Source: Mycolicibacterium chlorophenolicum
GTDB lineage: Bacteria; Actinomycetota; Actinomycetes; Mycobacteriales; Mycobacteriaceae
Direction of reading: 5' to 3'
DNA length: 64,000 nucleotides
Assembly: GCF_001044235.1 (NCBI RefSeq)
Contig: NZ_JYNL01000064.1
Coordinates: 113,101-177,100 of the forward strand
Positions 40,959 through 49,837 of the stretch are shown here, piece by piece. Position numbers and translations under genes: made by a program. Positions within the stretch are counted from its first letter, which is position 1, and each line of letters starts with the position of its first letter. The notes under the pieces were generated by a model. That model was not told the DNA's origin and searched no databases. It saw only the letters and a program-made list of their open reading frames with translations.

Positions 40959-41918
40959 GTGAGGAAGACACCGGTCTGCGTCGTCGGTCTCGGGTTGATC
41001 GGCGGCTCGCTGATGCGGGCGGCGCAGGCCGCCGGGCGTGACGTGTTCGGCTACAACCGGTCGGTCGAGGGCGTCGAGGCCGCCCGCTTCGACGGGTACG
41101 ACGCCACCACCCGTCTCGACGAGGCGCTGACGCGGGCCGCCGAGACCGGCGCCCTGATCGTCCTGGCGGTACCCGTGCCGGCCCTGGGCCTGATGCTGGC
41201 GCACGTCCGCTCCACCGCCCCGCACTGCCCGCTGACCGACGTCACGAGCGTCAAGGGCGCCGTCCTCGAGGAGGTCGGCCGGGCCGGACTGCTCGACCGG
41301 TTCGTCGGGGGCCACCCGATGACGGGCACCGCGCAGTCCGGTTGGACGGCCGGGGACGCCCGGCTGTTCGTCGATGCGCCGTGGGTGGTCAGCGTCGACG
41401 ACCACGTCGACCCGGAGGTCTGGACAGAGGTGACCGCGCTGGCGCTGGACTGCCACGCCGTCGTCGTCCCGGCACGCTCGGACGAACACGACCGGGCCGC
41501 CGCGACCATCTCGCATCTGCCCCACCTGTTCGCCGAGGCGCTGGCCGCCACCGCCGGGGAGGTCCCGCTGGCGTTCGCGCTGGCGGCGGGCTCCTTCCGC
41601 GACGGCACCCGGGTCGCGGCGACGGCGCCGAACCTGGTGCGCGCGATGTGCGAGGCCAACGCCGACGAACTGCTCCCCGTCCTCGACGAGAGTCTGCGGC
41701 TGCTCACCCATGCCCGCGACCAGCTGGCACACCATCGGTCGGTGGCCCAGCTCGTGGAGGCCGGGCATTCCGCCCGGGCGCGCTACGACAGCTTCAGCCG
41801 GCCCGACATCGTCGGGATCGCGGTCGGCGCGCACGGCTGGCGCGACGAACTGGCCGCCGCCGGACGGGCCGGCGGGGTGATCAGATCCGCTCTGCCAAAC
41901 CGGGATAGTCGCGGATGA
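40959..41918 (+). CDS. tyrA: Prephenate dehydrogenase
   Basis: The 319-residue protein opens with the NAD motif VCVVGLGLIGGSLMRAAQ and has LTDVTSVKGAVLEEV and FVGGHPMTGTAQSGW, the substrate and catalytic segments of TyrA. It oxidatively decarboxylates prephenate to 4-hydroxyphenylpyruvate in tyrosine synthesis. The helical dimerisation domain follows. The GTG at 40959 is 59 bases from the divergent gene start. The 3' end overlaps the convergent gene by 38 bases. Confidence 0.93.
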   Translation: MRKTPVCVVGLGLIGGSLMRAAQAAGRDVFGYNRSVEGVEAARFDGYDATTRLDEALTRAAETGALIVLAVPVPALGLMLAHVRSTAPHCPLTDVTSVKGAVLEEVGRAGLLDRFVGGHPMTGTAQSGWTAGDARLFVDAPWVVSVDDHVDPEVWTEVTALALDCHAVVVPARSDEHDRAAATISHLPHLFAEALAATAGEVPLAFALAAGSFRDGTRVAATAPNLVRAMCEANADELLPVLDESLRLLTHARDQLAHHRSVAQLVEAGHSARARYDSFSRPDIVGIAVGAHGWRDELAAAGRAGGVIRSALPNRDSRG

Positions 41919-42477
41919 AGCCGTTCGCGTCGACCGTGACGGTGGTCTGCGCGACAGGTGAATGCAGCTTGATGCCGTCGTCGGAGGCGGAGTAGCTGAT
42001 GTGCGCCACGTCGACCGACAGGTCGGGCACCCGCAGGTAGACCACGGGCACGGTGATCGACTCACCGCTGCCGGGCATCACGCCGGTGCGACGGATGGGC
42101 AGCGCGTTGAAGAACGGGCTGAAGATCACGTCGACGTCCAGCGCACCCTCGTAGGCCGAGCGGCTGGTCTGCCCGGTGTGTTCCTGCACCAGCCACATGT
42201 TCTCTTCGTCCCGGGCGATCGAGAGCTGCCGCTCGCGCTCGGCCAGCGTGACGGTCATCGACAACCGCTTGGTCGCGCCGACCTCGTCGGTGACGAGGTC
42301 ATAGGAGGCGCTGAAGGCGGGGTGCGCGGCAGTGGCAGCCGCAACCACCCGGCCGTAGGCCTTGATGCGTTTGCCCGAGAGTTGCACGCGCACCGACTCC
42401 ATCCGCGGTTCGTCGGGCGCCCGCCAGGTCAGCACGGCAGGGAAGGAGGTCGCATCAGAGCGATCGGCTTCACTCAT
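41881..42477 (-). CDS. Putative glycolipid-binding domain protein
   Basis: The 198-residue protein has no signal peptide and shows ESVRVQLSGKRIKAYGRVV, FSASYDLVTDEVG, GALDVDVIFSPFFNALPIRR and a closing DANGFIRDYPGL. This is the pattern of the putative glycolipid-binding family (as in PF06475). Its ATG overlaps the TGA of the upstream osmolyte permease (ATGA), so it is the last gene of that operon. The coupling to a transporter is not explained. It overlaps tyrA by 38 bases tail to tail. Confidence 0.7.
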   Translation of the reverse strand: MSEADRSDATSFPAVLTWRAPDEPRMESVRVQLSGKRIKAYGRVVAAATAAHPAFSASYDLVTDEVGATKRLSMTVTLAERERQLSIARDEENMWLVQEHTGQTSRSAYEGALDVDVIFSPFFNALPIRRTGVMPGSGESITVPVVYLRVPDLSVDVAHISYSASDDGIKLHSPVAQTTVTVDANGFIRDYPGLAERI

Positions 42478-43250
42478 GGCTCTACCGTAGGCGACGCCCT
42501 GCCTCGTTCGTGGCGGGCTCCCGAAGTGGGCTGCGATTCGAGTGCCACCTCGTCGGAGAGGAACGGCTGGGGCATCGAACGGTTGCCCCGCAGCCGCCCG
42601 CTGCCGGGCACCGACGCCCAGACCGCGAAGGCCAGCGCCGCGTCCAGGATCAGCGCCAGCGCGGTCACCATCAGCGCGCCGACCAGGGCGATGTGGAACT
42701 CGCGCACCTTGATGCCGTCGATCAGGTAGCGGCCCAGCCCGCCCAGGCTGGCGTAGGCCGCCACGGTCGCCGTCGCGACGATCTGCAGTGTCGCGGTACG
42801 CAGTCCGCCCAGGATCAGCGGCATCGCGTTGGGTGTCTCGACGCGCAGCAGGATCCGCGACTCCGTCATCCCCATGGACCGGGCGGCGTCGACCACCGCC
42901 CGATCGACGTTGGCGATGCCGGCGTACGTGCCGGCCAGGAGCGGTGGGATGCCGAGCAGCATCAGCGCCACGGTCGGCGGCACCAGCCCGAGTCCCCACA
43001 ACAGCACGCCGAGCAGCAGCACCCCCAGCGTCGGCAGTGCCCGCAGCGCGTTGACCCCGGTGACGACGAGGAAGGTGCCGCGGCCGGTGTGCCCGATCAG
43101 CATTCCGATCGGGATCGCGATCAGCGCGGAGAACAGCGTGGCGACGGCGGTGTACTGCAGGTGTTCCAGAATGCGGGTGCCCAGCCCGGCCGGGCCGCCC
43201 CAGTTGGCCGCGGTGAAGATGAACGACAGCGCCTGCTGCAGGAAGTTCAC
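42474..43250 (-). CDS. Osmolyte (OpuC/ProW-type) ABC transporter permease 2
   Basis: The 258-residue permease has about five membrane segments and the coupling region DRAVVDAARSMGMTESRILL, as in glycine betaine/choline importers. A hydrophilic tail of about 40 residues follows the last helix. Its GTG overlaps the stop of the first permease gene (GTGA). Confidence 0.9.
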   Translation of the reverse strand: MNFLQQALSFIFTAANWGGPAGLGTRILEHLQYTAVATLFSALIAIPIGMLIGHTGRGTFLVVTGVNALRALPTLGVLLLGVLLWGLGLVPPTVALMLLGIPPLLAGTYAGIANVDRAVVDAARSMGMTESRILLRVETPNAMPLILGGLRTATLQIVATATVAAYASLGGLGRYLIDGIKVREFHIALVGALMVTALALILDAALAFAVWASVPGSGRLRGNRSMPQPFLSDEVALESQPTSGARHERGRASPTVEP

Positions 43251-43915
43251 GCGGGCACCCCCTTCTTCGCGGCGGGTCCGCGTTGCGCCCTGGTCCAGGG
43301 TGTGAGTGCCTTGCCGGCCAGCATGATCAGCGTGTCGATGACGATGGCCAGCACGAAGATCGCGATGATGCCGGCCACGATCTGGTCACTCTTGTTGGAC
43401 TGATAGCCCTCGGTGAACCAGGTGCCCAGACCGCCGATGCCGATCACCGAGCCCACCGACACCATCGAGATGTTGGTGACGGCCACCACCCGCAGACTGG
43501 CAATGAGCACCGGAACAGCAAGCGGCAGTTCGACTTTCAGCATCCGGGTGAGCGGTTTGTAGCCGACGGCGGTGGCGGCGTCGAGCACTGCGGGCGACAC
43601 CGCGTCCAGCGCTTCGGGCACGGCGCGCACGAGCAGCGCCACCGTGTACAGCGTCAGCGCGACGATGACGTTGGCCTCGTCGAGGATCCGGGTGGGGATG
43701 ATCAGCGGCAGCACCACGAACAGAGCCAGGGACGGGATGGTGAAGATGATGCTCGCCGTCACCGTCGTGAGACGGCGCAGCGCCGTGGTGCGCTGCACCA
43801 GCGCGCCCAACGGCACCGCGATCACCAACCCCAGCACGATCGGGATCAGCGAGAGCCTCAGGTGGATGACCGTCAGCGCCCACAGGTCGTCGAGGTGGGT
43901 GAACAGATACCGCAT
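43247..43915 (-). CDS. Osmolyte (OpuC/ProW-type) ABC transporter permease 1
   Basis: The 222-residue permease has TASIIFTIPSLALFVVLP and the coupling loop SPAVLDAATAVGYKPLTRML. It pairs with the second permease to form the channel. The ATG lies three bases after the ATPase stop. Confidence 0.9.
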   Translation of the reverse strand: MRYLFTHLDDLWALTVIHLRLSLIPIVLGLVIAVPLGALVQRTTALRRLTTVTASIIFTIPSLALFVVLPLIIPTRILDEANVIVALTLYTVALLVRAVPEALDAVSPAVLDAATAVGYKPLTRMLKVELPLAVPVLIASLRVVAVTNISMVSVGSVIGIGGLGTWFTEGYQSNKSDQIVAGIIAIFVLAIVIDTLIMLAGKALTPWTRAQRGPAAKKGVPA

Positions 43916-43918
43916 TCG

Positions 43919-45067
43919 CTAACTCTTCTCCCCCGAGTCGCTGCGCTCCTGCCCCGCCGGAACCGCCTGCTGGGCGGTGCGTTGGGTGTCCAGCGCCTCG
44001 AGCACGTCGTCGGCCCGCACCCCGCCGATCACCTGGCCGCCGTCGTCGACGGCGACCCCGAGTCCGGCCGGGGAGGACAGCGCCGCGTCCAGCGCGAGCC
44101 GCAGGGTGCCGTCCGGCCGGAACAGCGAGCCGCCGGCGATCGTGCTGTCGTAGAGCGAGCTTCCCGACCGGTGCAACTCGACACCCTCGGCATTGATCCA
44201 CGCGTAGGGAGTGCCGTCCGGCCGGGTGACCAGCACCCAGTCGCCCGGCGCCAGCGACAGCGCGTCGATCTCGGGTTCGCCGACGTGCCGGATCCCGTGC
44301 AGCGGAAGGCCGGTGGCGTGGAAGAACTGCAGCCCCCGGTAGCCACGGTCGGCGCCGACGAAGCCGGCGACGTCGTCGTTGGCGGGATTGGACAGCAGCC
44401 GGGCGGGGGCGTCGTACTGCTGCAGGACGCCGCCGCGGCCGAACACCGCGACCCGGTCGCCGAGTTTGATCGCCTCGTCGATGTCGTGGGTGACGAACAC
44501 GATCGTCTTACGCAATTCGCTTTGCAGGCGCAGGATCTCGGCCTGCAGATCGTCGCGGACCACCGGATCGACCGCGCTGAAGGGTTCGTCCATCAACAGG
44601 ATGGGCGGGTCGGCGGCCAACGCCCGCGCCACCCCGACGCGCTGCTGCTGCCCGCCGGACAGTTGCGCCGGATAGCGGTTGGCCAACGCCGGGTCCAGGC
44701 CCACCCGCTCGAGCACCGCGAGCGCGGATTTGCGTGCGGTGCGGCGGGATTCGCCGCGCAGCACCGGCACGGTCGCGACGTTGTCGACCACCCGCAGATG
44801 CGGCATCAGGCCGGCACTCTGGATCACGTAACCCATCCCCAGCCGCAGCTTGACGGGGTCGACCTTGGTGACGTCCTCCCCGTTGACCGTCAGCGTCCCC
44901 GAGGTCGGCTCGATCATCCGGTTGATCATCCGCATCGAGGTCGTCTTGCCACAGCCCGACGGCCCGACGAACACGGTGAGCGTGCCCTCGGGCACCTCCA
45001 GCGTGAGGTCGTCGACCGCGACGGTGCCGTCCGGGTACTTCTTCGTGACGTTGGTGAAGGTGATCAC
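43919..45067 (-). CDS. Osmolyte ABC transporter ATP-binding protein with C-terminal CBS-like region
   Basis: The 382-residue ATPase has Walker A GPSGCGKTTSMRMINRM, signature LSGGQQQRVGVARALA, Walker B ILLMDEPFSAVDP and VTHDIDEAIKLGD, the OpuA/ProV-type signature set. After about residue 245 a CBS-like region follows (LGVAVDDGGQVIGGVRADDV), which in relatives senses ionic strength. It starts six bases after the binding-protein gene stop. Confidence 0.92.
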   Translation of the reverse strand: MITFTNVTKKYPDGTVAVDDLTLEVPEGTLTVFVGPSGCGKTTSMRMINRMIEPTSGTLTVNGEDVTKVDPVKLRLGMGYVIQSAGLMPHLRVVDNVATVPVLRGESRRTARKSALAVLERVGLDPALANRYPAQLSGGQQQRVGVARALAADPPILLMDEPFSAVDPVVRDDLQAEILRLQSELRKTIVFVTHDIDEAIKLGDRVAVFGRGGVLQQYDAPARLLSNPANDDVAGFVGADRGYRGLQFFHATGLPLHGIRHVGEPEIDALSLAPGDWVLVTRPDGTPYAWINAEGVELHRSGSSLYDSTIAGGSLFRPDGTLRLALDAALSSPAGLGVAVDDGGQVIGGVRADDVLEALDTQRTAQQAVPAGQERSDSGEKS

Positions 45068-45073
45068 GGCTGC

Positions 45074-46039
45074 CTATTTCTGTACGGGCTTGTCGAAGCC
45101 GTTGTCGGCGATCCACTTTCCCGCCGCTTCGTCGGGGTCGATGCCCTGGTTGCCCTCCACCGCGGTGTTCATCTGGATCAGCGCTTCGGTGGTGAGCTTG
45201 GCGCTGACCGCGTCGAGCACGGTCTTGAGGTCGCTCGACATCTTCTGCGAGGCGACCAACGGGACCACGTTCGCGGCCAGGAACACGTTCTTCGGGTCTT
45301 CGAGAACCACCAGCTTGCTCTGCTCGATCGCCGGCGAGGTGGAGAAGATGTTGGCCGCGGTGACCGTGCCGCCGGTGAGCGCCTGCACCGTCGCCGGGCC
45401 GCCGCCGTCGCTGATGGCGACGAAGTTGGCCGGCGCGACGTCCAGACCGTACTTCTCCTTGAGTCCGACCAGCCCGGTCTGGCGGGTCTGGAACTCCGAC
45501 GGCGCACCGACTTTCACCTCGGCGGAATGCTGCGCGAGATCGGCGATGGACTTCAGGTTCCAGCGCTGCGCGGTCGCCTCGGACACCGCGAGGGTGTCCT
45601 TGTCCTCCGCGGGGGCCGGAGTGAGGATCGACAGGTCACCGGGCAGCGCCTTGAACAGTGCGAGCAACACGGCGTCGGGGGTGGTCGCCGCGCTCTTGGC
45701 GTCGAAGTACTGCAGCAGATTGCCGGTGTACTCGGGGATCAGGTCGATCGAGTGGTCCTGCACCGCGGGGATGTAGGTCTCGCGGCTGCCGATCCCGAAC
45801 TGACGCGACACCGTGAAGCCGTTGGCCTCGAGTGCCTGGGCGTAGATCTCGGCGATGATCTTCGACTCGGTGAAGTCCGCCGACCCCACCTTGATCGACT
45901 TCAGATCACCGGAGACTTCGCCGCCGCCGAGCGGATTGGAGCTGCCGCAGGCCGCCACCGTCACCGCCATGACGAGCACCAGCACAGCGCGCCATCGGAA
46001 CCACCGGAACTTTCGGGCTGGCTTTCGGGAGCTAGTCAC
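45074..46039 (-). CDS. Osmolyte ABC transporter substrate-binding lipoprotein (OsmF/OpuCC type)
   Basis: The 321-residue protein has a lipoprotein signal (VMAVTVAACGSS) and an OpuAC-type fold: KVGSADFTESKIIAEIYAQA, IDLIPEYTGNLLQYF and the tail of the quaternary-amine-binding family. It should capture glycine betaine, choline or a related osmolyte. It is the first gene of a five-gene leftward operon. AAAGGA precedes the GTG at 46039. Confidence 0.9.
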   Translation of the reverse strand: MTSSRKPARKFRWFRWRAVLVLVMAVTVAACGSSNPLGGGEVSGDLKSIKVGSADFTESKIIAEIYAQALEANGFTVSRQFGIGSRETYIPAVQDHSIDLIPEYTGNLLQYFDAKSAATTPDAVLLALFKALPGDLSILTPAPAEDKDTLAVSEATAQRWNLKSIADLAQHSAEVKVGAPSEFQTRQTGLVGLKEKYGLDVAPANFVAISDGGGPATVQALTGGTVTAANIFSTSPAIEQSKLVVLEDPKNVFLAANVVPLVASQKMSSDLKTVLDAVSAKLTTEALIQMNTAVEGNQGIDPDEAAGKWIADNGFDKPVQK

Positions 46040-46134
46040 GCCGGACGTCCTTTCCAGGTCGCGGAAACTTTCGTGACCCTAACGCGATCACCCTGCATGT
46101 TTCATTCGAAGCCGCAAAGGGCAAAGATGGAGCC

Positions 46135-46500
46135 ATGTCCAGCGACCCCTTCGCGTCGGCCGAGCCGCCACCACCACCGCCGCCGCCGTTCGACGCGCCC
46201 GCCACCCCGGCGGGGGGGACCGCGTCCCCGGCGAAGTCGGCCGTCCACCGCACCCGCGCCGCAGCGCTGTGGTCGGCGCTGACGCTGGGCTTCCTGATCC
46301 TCATCGTGTTGCTGATCTTCATCGCGCAGAACACCGAGTCGGCCGCGTTCCAGTTCCTCGGCTGGCAGTGGAGCCTGCCGCTGGGGGTGGCCATCCTGTT
46401 CGCGGCGGTGGCCGGCGGACTGCTGACGGTCGCCGTCGGCGCGGTACGCATCTTCCAGCTACGCCGCGCGGCGAAGAAGAACCTCAAGGGCGGCGTGTAG
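46135..46500 (+). CDS. LapA (DUF1049) family membrane protein
   Basis: The 121-residue protein has a proline-rich cytoplasmic N-terminus (PPPPPPPFDAPATP), then two membrane helices (LGFLILIVLLIFIAQNT and AILFAAVAGGLLTVAVGAV) around FQFLGWQWSLPLGVA, and ends in a basic tail. This is the lipopolysaccharide-assembly-protein-A-like family, which in actinobacteria has no known role. GGAG precedes the ATG. Confidence 0.82.
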   Translation: MSSDPFASAEPPPPPPPPFDAPATPAGGTASPAKSAVHRTRAAALWSALTLGFLILIVLLIFIAQNTESAAFQFLGWQWSLPLGVAILFAAVAGGLLTVAVGAVRIFQLRRAAKKNLKGGV

Positions 46501-46505
46501 CCGTC

Positions 46506-47318
46506 TCACTGGATCGACACCAACTGGTCGATCGAGTCGCGCGGCAGATCGCCGTCGACCGTCGCGGTGACGGTCATGTTGTTCACCGTGATCGCGCCCT
46601 TGTGGTTGTCGAGCCATGCGGTGTCCGCGGCATCGCGTCCCGTGGCGATGCGGACCAGGCACTGGCGCGGCGCCAGCAGGGTGGCGTCGACCACCCGCCA
46701 TTGACCGTCGACGAACGCCTCGGCCACGGCGTGGAAGTCCATCGGCTGGCACCCCGGCGCGTACACCGACACCAGCCGCGCGGGCACGTTCACCGCCCGC
46801 AGAAGCGCGACCACGAGATGCGCGTAATCGCGGCAGACACCTTCGCCGGCGAGCAGCGTGTCGGCCGCTCCGTCGATCGGATCGCTGGAGCCGGGGACGT
46901 AGTTGAGCCGGGACCCGACCCAGGAGGACACCTTCTCGAGGATCGTGGCAGTGTCGGCAAGATCACCGAACTCCGTCGCGGCGAAACCGAAGAACTTGTC
47001 GGCCTCGGCGTACCGGCTGGGCCGCAGATAGGTCGAGAAATCGATGTCGCGCAGCGGCGGCGGGTCCGCCTGCCCGACGACGCTGGCCGAGTAACTGACC
47101 TTCAGATTGCCCTTGGCGACCTCGAGCGTGTGGATGCGGTTGCCGTGTTCACCCGCGATCTCCTTGATGTCACCCGAGGGAATCTCCTTGCCGTCCAACA
47201 CGAATGACAGGGATTCGGTGATCTCGACGCCCGACTGCGGGGCGACGGCGATCTGGAATTCGAGCGTCGTGGGCGCAGTGATCTCCACGTCCAGCTCCGC
47301 GCCGACATCACGTTTCAT
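46506..47318 (-). CDS. Transglutaminase-like cysteine peptidase family protein
   Basis: The 270-residue protein has an N-terminal beta domain and a transglutaminase core with the triad Cys in GEGVCRDYAHL, His in MDFHAVAEAF and Asp in RVVDATLLAP. Bacterial members are often proteases or act on isopeptides. The ATG at 47318 is chosen; upstream in-frame codons look non-coding. It converges with the LapA gene with a 5-base gap. Confidence 0.85.
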   Translation of the reverse strand: MKRDVGAELDVEITAPTTLEFQIAVAPQSGVEITESLSFVLDGKEIPSGDIKEIAGEHGNRIHTLEVAKGNLKVSYSASVVGQADPPPLRDIDFSTYLRPSRYAEADKFFGFAATEFGDLADTATILEKVSSWVGSRLNYVPGSSDPIDGAADTLLAGEGVCRDYAHLVVALLRAVNVPARLVSVYAPGCQPMDFHAVAEAFVDGQWRVVDATLLAPRQCLVRIATGRDAADTAWLDNHKGAITVNNMTVTATVDGDLPRDSIDQLVSIQ

Positions 47319-47418
47319 GGCGGTGGGCCTTCTTGTCGGGTCGCGATGGTGAGCGGGCGGGGCGATCGTTTGGGGCACGCGCTTCTCTACCCAGGGTGAG
47401 CTGCGACGAAACCCCAGC

Positions 47419-48438
47419 CTAGGCCAGCTCCGCCAACCCTGCAGCGATCAACGGAGGGACGGCCTCGCCGACCTTGTCCGTCTCGTCGGTCACGCCGGCC
47501 TCGCGGGAGCGGTAGGCGATGCCCGCGCCGATGATCGCGAGCTTGAAGTAGGCCAGCGCCATGTAGAAGTCCCAGTCGTGAAGATCCTGCCCCGCGGCGC
47601 GGGCGTACTTCTCGGCCAGCGCATCCGGGTCCGGGATCAGCTCCGAGGCCCACGCCGCGTCGGCGTGCACGTAATGGAACGTGGGATGCCGGTAGACGCA
47701 CATCAGCGCCGCATCGCTGATCGGGTCGCCGAGCGTGGACATCTCCCAGTCCAGCACCGCCACCACCCGGGTCGGATCGTCGGCGTCGAGGATCGTGTTG
47801 TCGATGCGGTAGTCGCCGTGCACGATGGCCGACCGGCTGTGCGCGGGGACCGCCTCGGCGAGCTTGGCGTGCAGCCGCTTGACGTCCGCGTCGCACGGGT
47901 CGTCCGGGCGCTTGACCAGTTCCCACTGCGACCCCCAGCGCCGCACCTGGCGCTCCAGGTACCCGGTGGGCTTGCCGAAGTCGCCGAGTCCGACGGCGTC
48001 GGGGTCGACCGCGTGCAGGTCGGCCAGCACCCCGATCAGCGCGTCGACGCACGCCTCGATGGTGTCCCTGCCGCCGAGCGCCTCGAGCTGGCCGGTGTGG
48101 CGCACCACCCGGCCCGGCACGTACTCGACCATCTGGAACGGCGCACCGAGCACGGAGTCGTCGTTGCGCATCGTCACCGCGCGGGCGACCGGCACCGCCG
48201 TGTCGGCCAGCGCCGCCACCACCCGGTACTCGCGGGCCATGTCGTGCGCCGACGGGGTCAGCCCGTGCAGCGGCGGCCGCCGCAGCACCCACTTCGACGC
48301 ATCGTCGAAGACCAGGAACGTCAGATTCGACCGGCCGCCGGACACGAGCTCGGCGCGGAGTTCGCCGTCGCGAGGCACCCCGGAGTCACGCAGGTGCCGG
48401 TCCAGGGCGGCCAGATCGAGGCCCTCGAGGTCAGTCAC
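47419..48438 (-). CDS. APH-family phosphotransferase (ACAD10/11-like)
   Basis: The 339-residue protein has the kinase fold with LVSGGRSNLTFLV at the nucleotide loop, the catalytic VHGDYRIDNTIL and the metal site VLDWEMSTLGDP. This matches the group related to the N-terminal kinase of ACAD10/11, common in mycobacteria, which may phosphorylate hydroxyacyl-CoA or alcohols. It is distinct from the microcompartment kinase. It lies ten bases after a phosphatase-family gene. Confidence 0.85.
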   Translation of the reverse strand: MTDLEGLDLAALDRHLRDSGVPRDGELRAELVSGGRSNLTFLVFDDASKWVLRRPPLHGLTPSAHDMAREYRVVAALADTAVPVARAVTMRNDDSVLGAPFQMVEYVPGRVVRHTGQLEALGGRDTIEACVDALIGVLADLHAVDPDAVGLGDFGKPTGYLERQVRRWGSQWELVKRPDDPCDADVKRLHAKLAEAVPAHSRSAIVHGDYRIDNTILDADDPTRVVAVLDWEMSTLGDPISDAALMCVYRHPTFHYVHADAAWASELIPDPDALAEKYARAAGQDLHDWDFYMALAYFKLAIIGAGIAYRSREAGVTDETDKVGEAVPPLIAAGLAELA

Positions 48439-48448
48439 GGGAACTTGT

Positions 48449-49057
48449 CTACCACCGGTGGTTCCGGGGCAATAAGTCCCATACGTGTTCGGTGCCGTTG
48501 ACGCTCGCGACCGAGAGCCGTCCGGTGCGCGAGGACAGCAGCCGCGTCACCGATGCGTAGTCGACGTGGAACGACAGCAGCCGTTCGGTGCCCAGGATCG
48601 CGTGCAGCAGCACGTTGATCACACCGCCGTGGCTGAACACCGCGACCGTGTCGTCGTGGTCGGCCGCCTGCACGAGGTCGTCGATGCCGGCGGTGATGCG
48701 GGCGCGGAAGGCGTCCTCGTCGACGCCGCTCGGGAGATGGCCGTCGATCAGCCGCTGCAACTCCTGCGGGTTCTCCTTCGCGATCTGCTCGATCGGGATG
48801 TAGTGCGGGAGGTCGCGGTCGTACTCGGCGAGCCGGTCGTCCACCTCGATCGGCAACCCGAGCTTGTCGGCCAGCGGCCGGCCCGTCTCGATGGCCCGCA
48901 CCTGCGGGCTGCTCACCAGCCTGGTGATCGGGAAGCGGGCCAGCGCATCGGGCAGCCGCGCCGCCTGCGCGGCACCTTCGTCGGACAGTCGGGGATCCGA
49001 GCCCTCCCCGGGCTCGCTGCGCAGTGGTAGCGCATGTCGGACCAGAAGCAGTTGCAC
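48449..49057 (-). CDS. Histidine phosphatase superfamily protein
   Basis: The 202-residue protein has the phosphohistidine motif LLLVRHALPLR (RHA in place of RHG), VSSPQVRAIETGRPLAD and the second catalytic histidine in FSHGGVINVLL. It is a phosphoglycerate mutase-like phosphatase of unknown substrate. The GTG start leaves an 18-base gap to the divergent SDR start. Confidence 0.85.
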   Translation of the reverse strand: MQLLLVRHALPLRSEPGEGSDPRLSDEGAAQAARLPDALARFPITRLVSSPQVRAIETGRPLADKLGLPIEVDDRLAEYDRDLPHYIPIEQIAKENPQELQRLIDGHLPSGVDEDAFRARITAGIDDLVQAADHDDTVAVFSHGGVINVLLHAILGTERLLSFHVDYASVTRLLSSRTGRLSVASVNGTEHVWDLLPRNHRW

Positions 49058-49075
49058 CGTGCCACCATAGGGCGC

Positions 49076-49837
49076 GTGTCAGGTTATGCCGATTCGCTGT
49101 TCGATCTCACCGACCGGGTGGTGCTGGTCACCGGCGGCAGCCGCGGTCTGGGACGGGAGATGGCGTTCGCGGCGGCGCGGTGCGGCGCCGACGTCGTCAT
49201 CGCGAGCCGTAAGTACGACGCGTGCGTGGCCACCGCCGAGGAGATCGCCGCCGAGACCGGCCGGGCCGCGTTCCCGTACGCGGTGCACGTGGGCCGGTGG
49301 GACGAGCTCGACGGCCTGGTCGACGCCGCCTACGACCGGTTCGGCCGGGTCGACGTGCTGGTCAACAACGCCGGCATGTCGCCGCTCTACGACACGCTCG
49401 GCGATGTCACCGAGAAGCTGTTCGACGCGGTGATGAATCTGAATCTCAAGGGCCCGTTCCGGTTGTCGGCTCTGGTCGGTGAGCGCATGGTGGCCGCCGG
49501 CGGCGGCTCGATCATCAACGTCAGCACACACGGATCGCTGCGGCCGGACCCGTCGTTCCTCCCCTACGCCGCGTCGAAGGCGGGGCTGAACGCGATGACC
49601 GAGGGACTCGCCAAGGCGTTCGGTCCGACGGTGCGCGTCAACACGCTGATGCCCGGCCCGTTCCTCACCGATATCAGCGCGGCGTGGAACCTGTCCGGAG
49701 ACAACCCCTTCCGGCACTTCGCGCTGCAGCGCGCCGGTCAGCCCAGCGAGATCGTCGGCGCCGCTCTGTTCCTGATGTCGGACGCGTCGAGCTTCACCAC
49801 CGGATCGATCGTCCGCGCCGACGGCGGGATGCCCTAG
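49076..49837 (+). CDS. SDR-family oxidoreductase
   Basis: The 253-residue classical SDR has TGGSRGLGREM, VNNAGMSPLY, the catalytic serine in INVSTHGS and Tyr-x3-Lys in YAASKAGLNAM. The C-terminal SSFTTGSIVRADGG is typical. The substrate is unknown. The GTG at 49076 is chosen as the family start; a GTG 42 bases earlier would overlap the divergent phosphatase gene. The stop overlaps the cyclase stop in the palindrome CTAG. Confidence 0.88.
   Translation: MSGYADSLFDLTDRVVLVTGGSRGLGREMAFAAARCGADVVIASRKYDACVATAEEIAAETGRAAFPYAVHVGRWDELDGLVDAAYDRFGRVDVLVNNAGMSPLYDTLGDVTEKLFDAVMNLNLKGPFRLSALVGERMVAAGGGSIINVSTHGSLRPDPSFLPYAASKAGLNAMTEGLAKAFGPTVRVNTLMPGPFLTDISAAWNLSGDNPFRHFALQRAGQPSEIVGAALFLMSDASSFTTGSIVRADGGMP

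Noticed and set aside
43283..46282. A 999-codon open frame on the plus strand across the osmolyte transporter
   Set aside because: It is antisense to four well-supported genes, and its translation is rich in Arg, Gly, His and Gln with no domain, as expected from GC-rich opposite-strand shadows.
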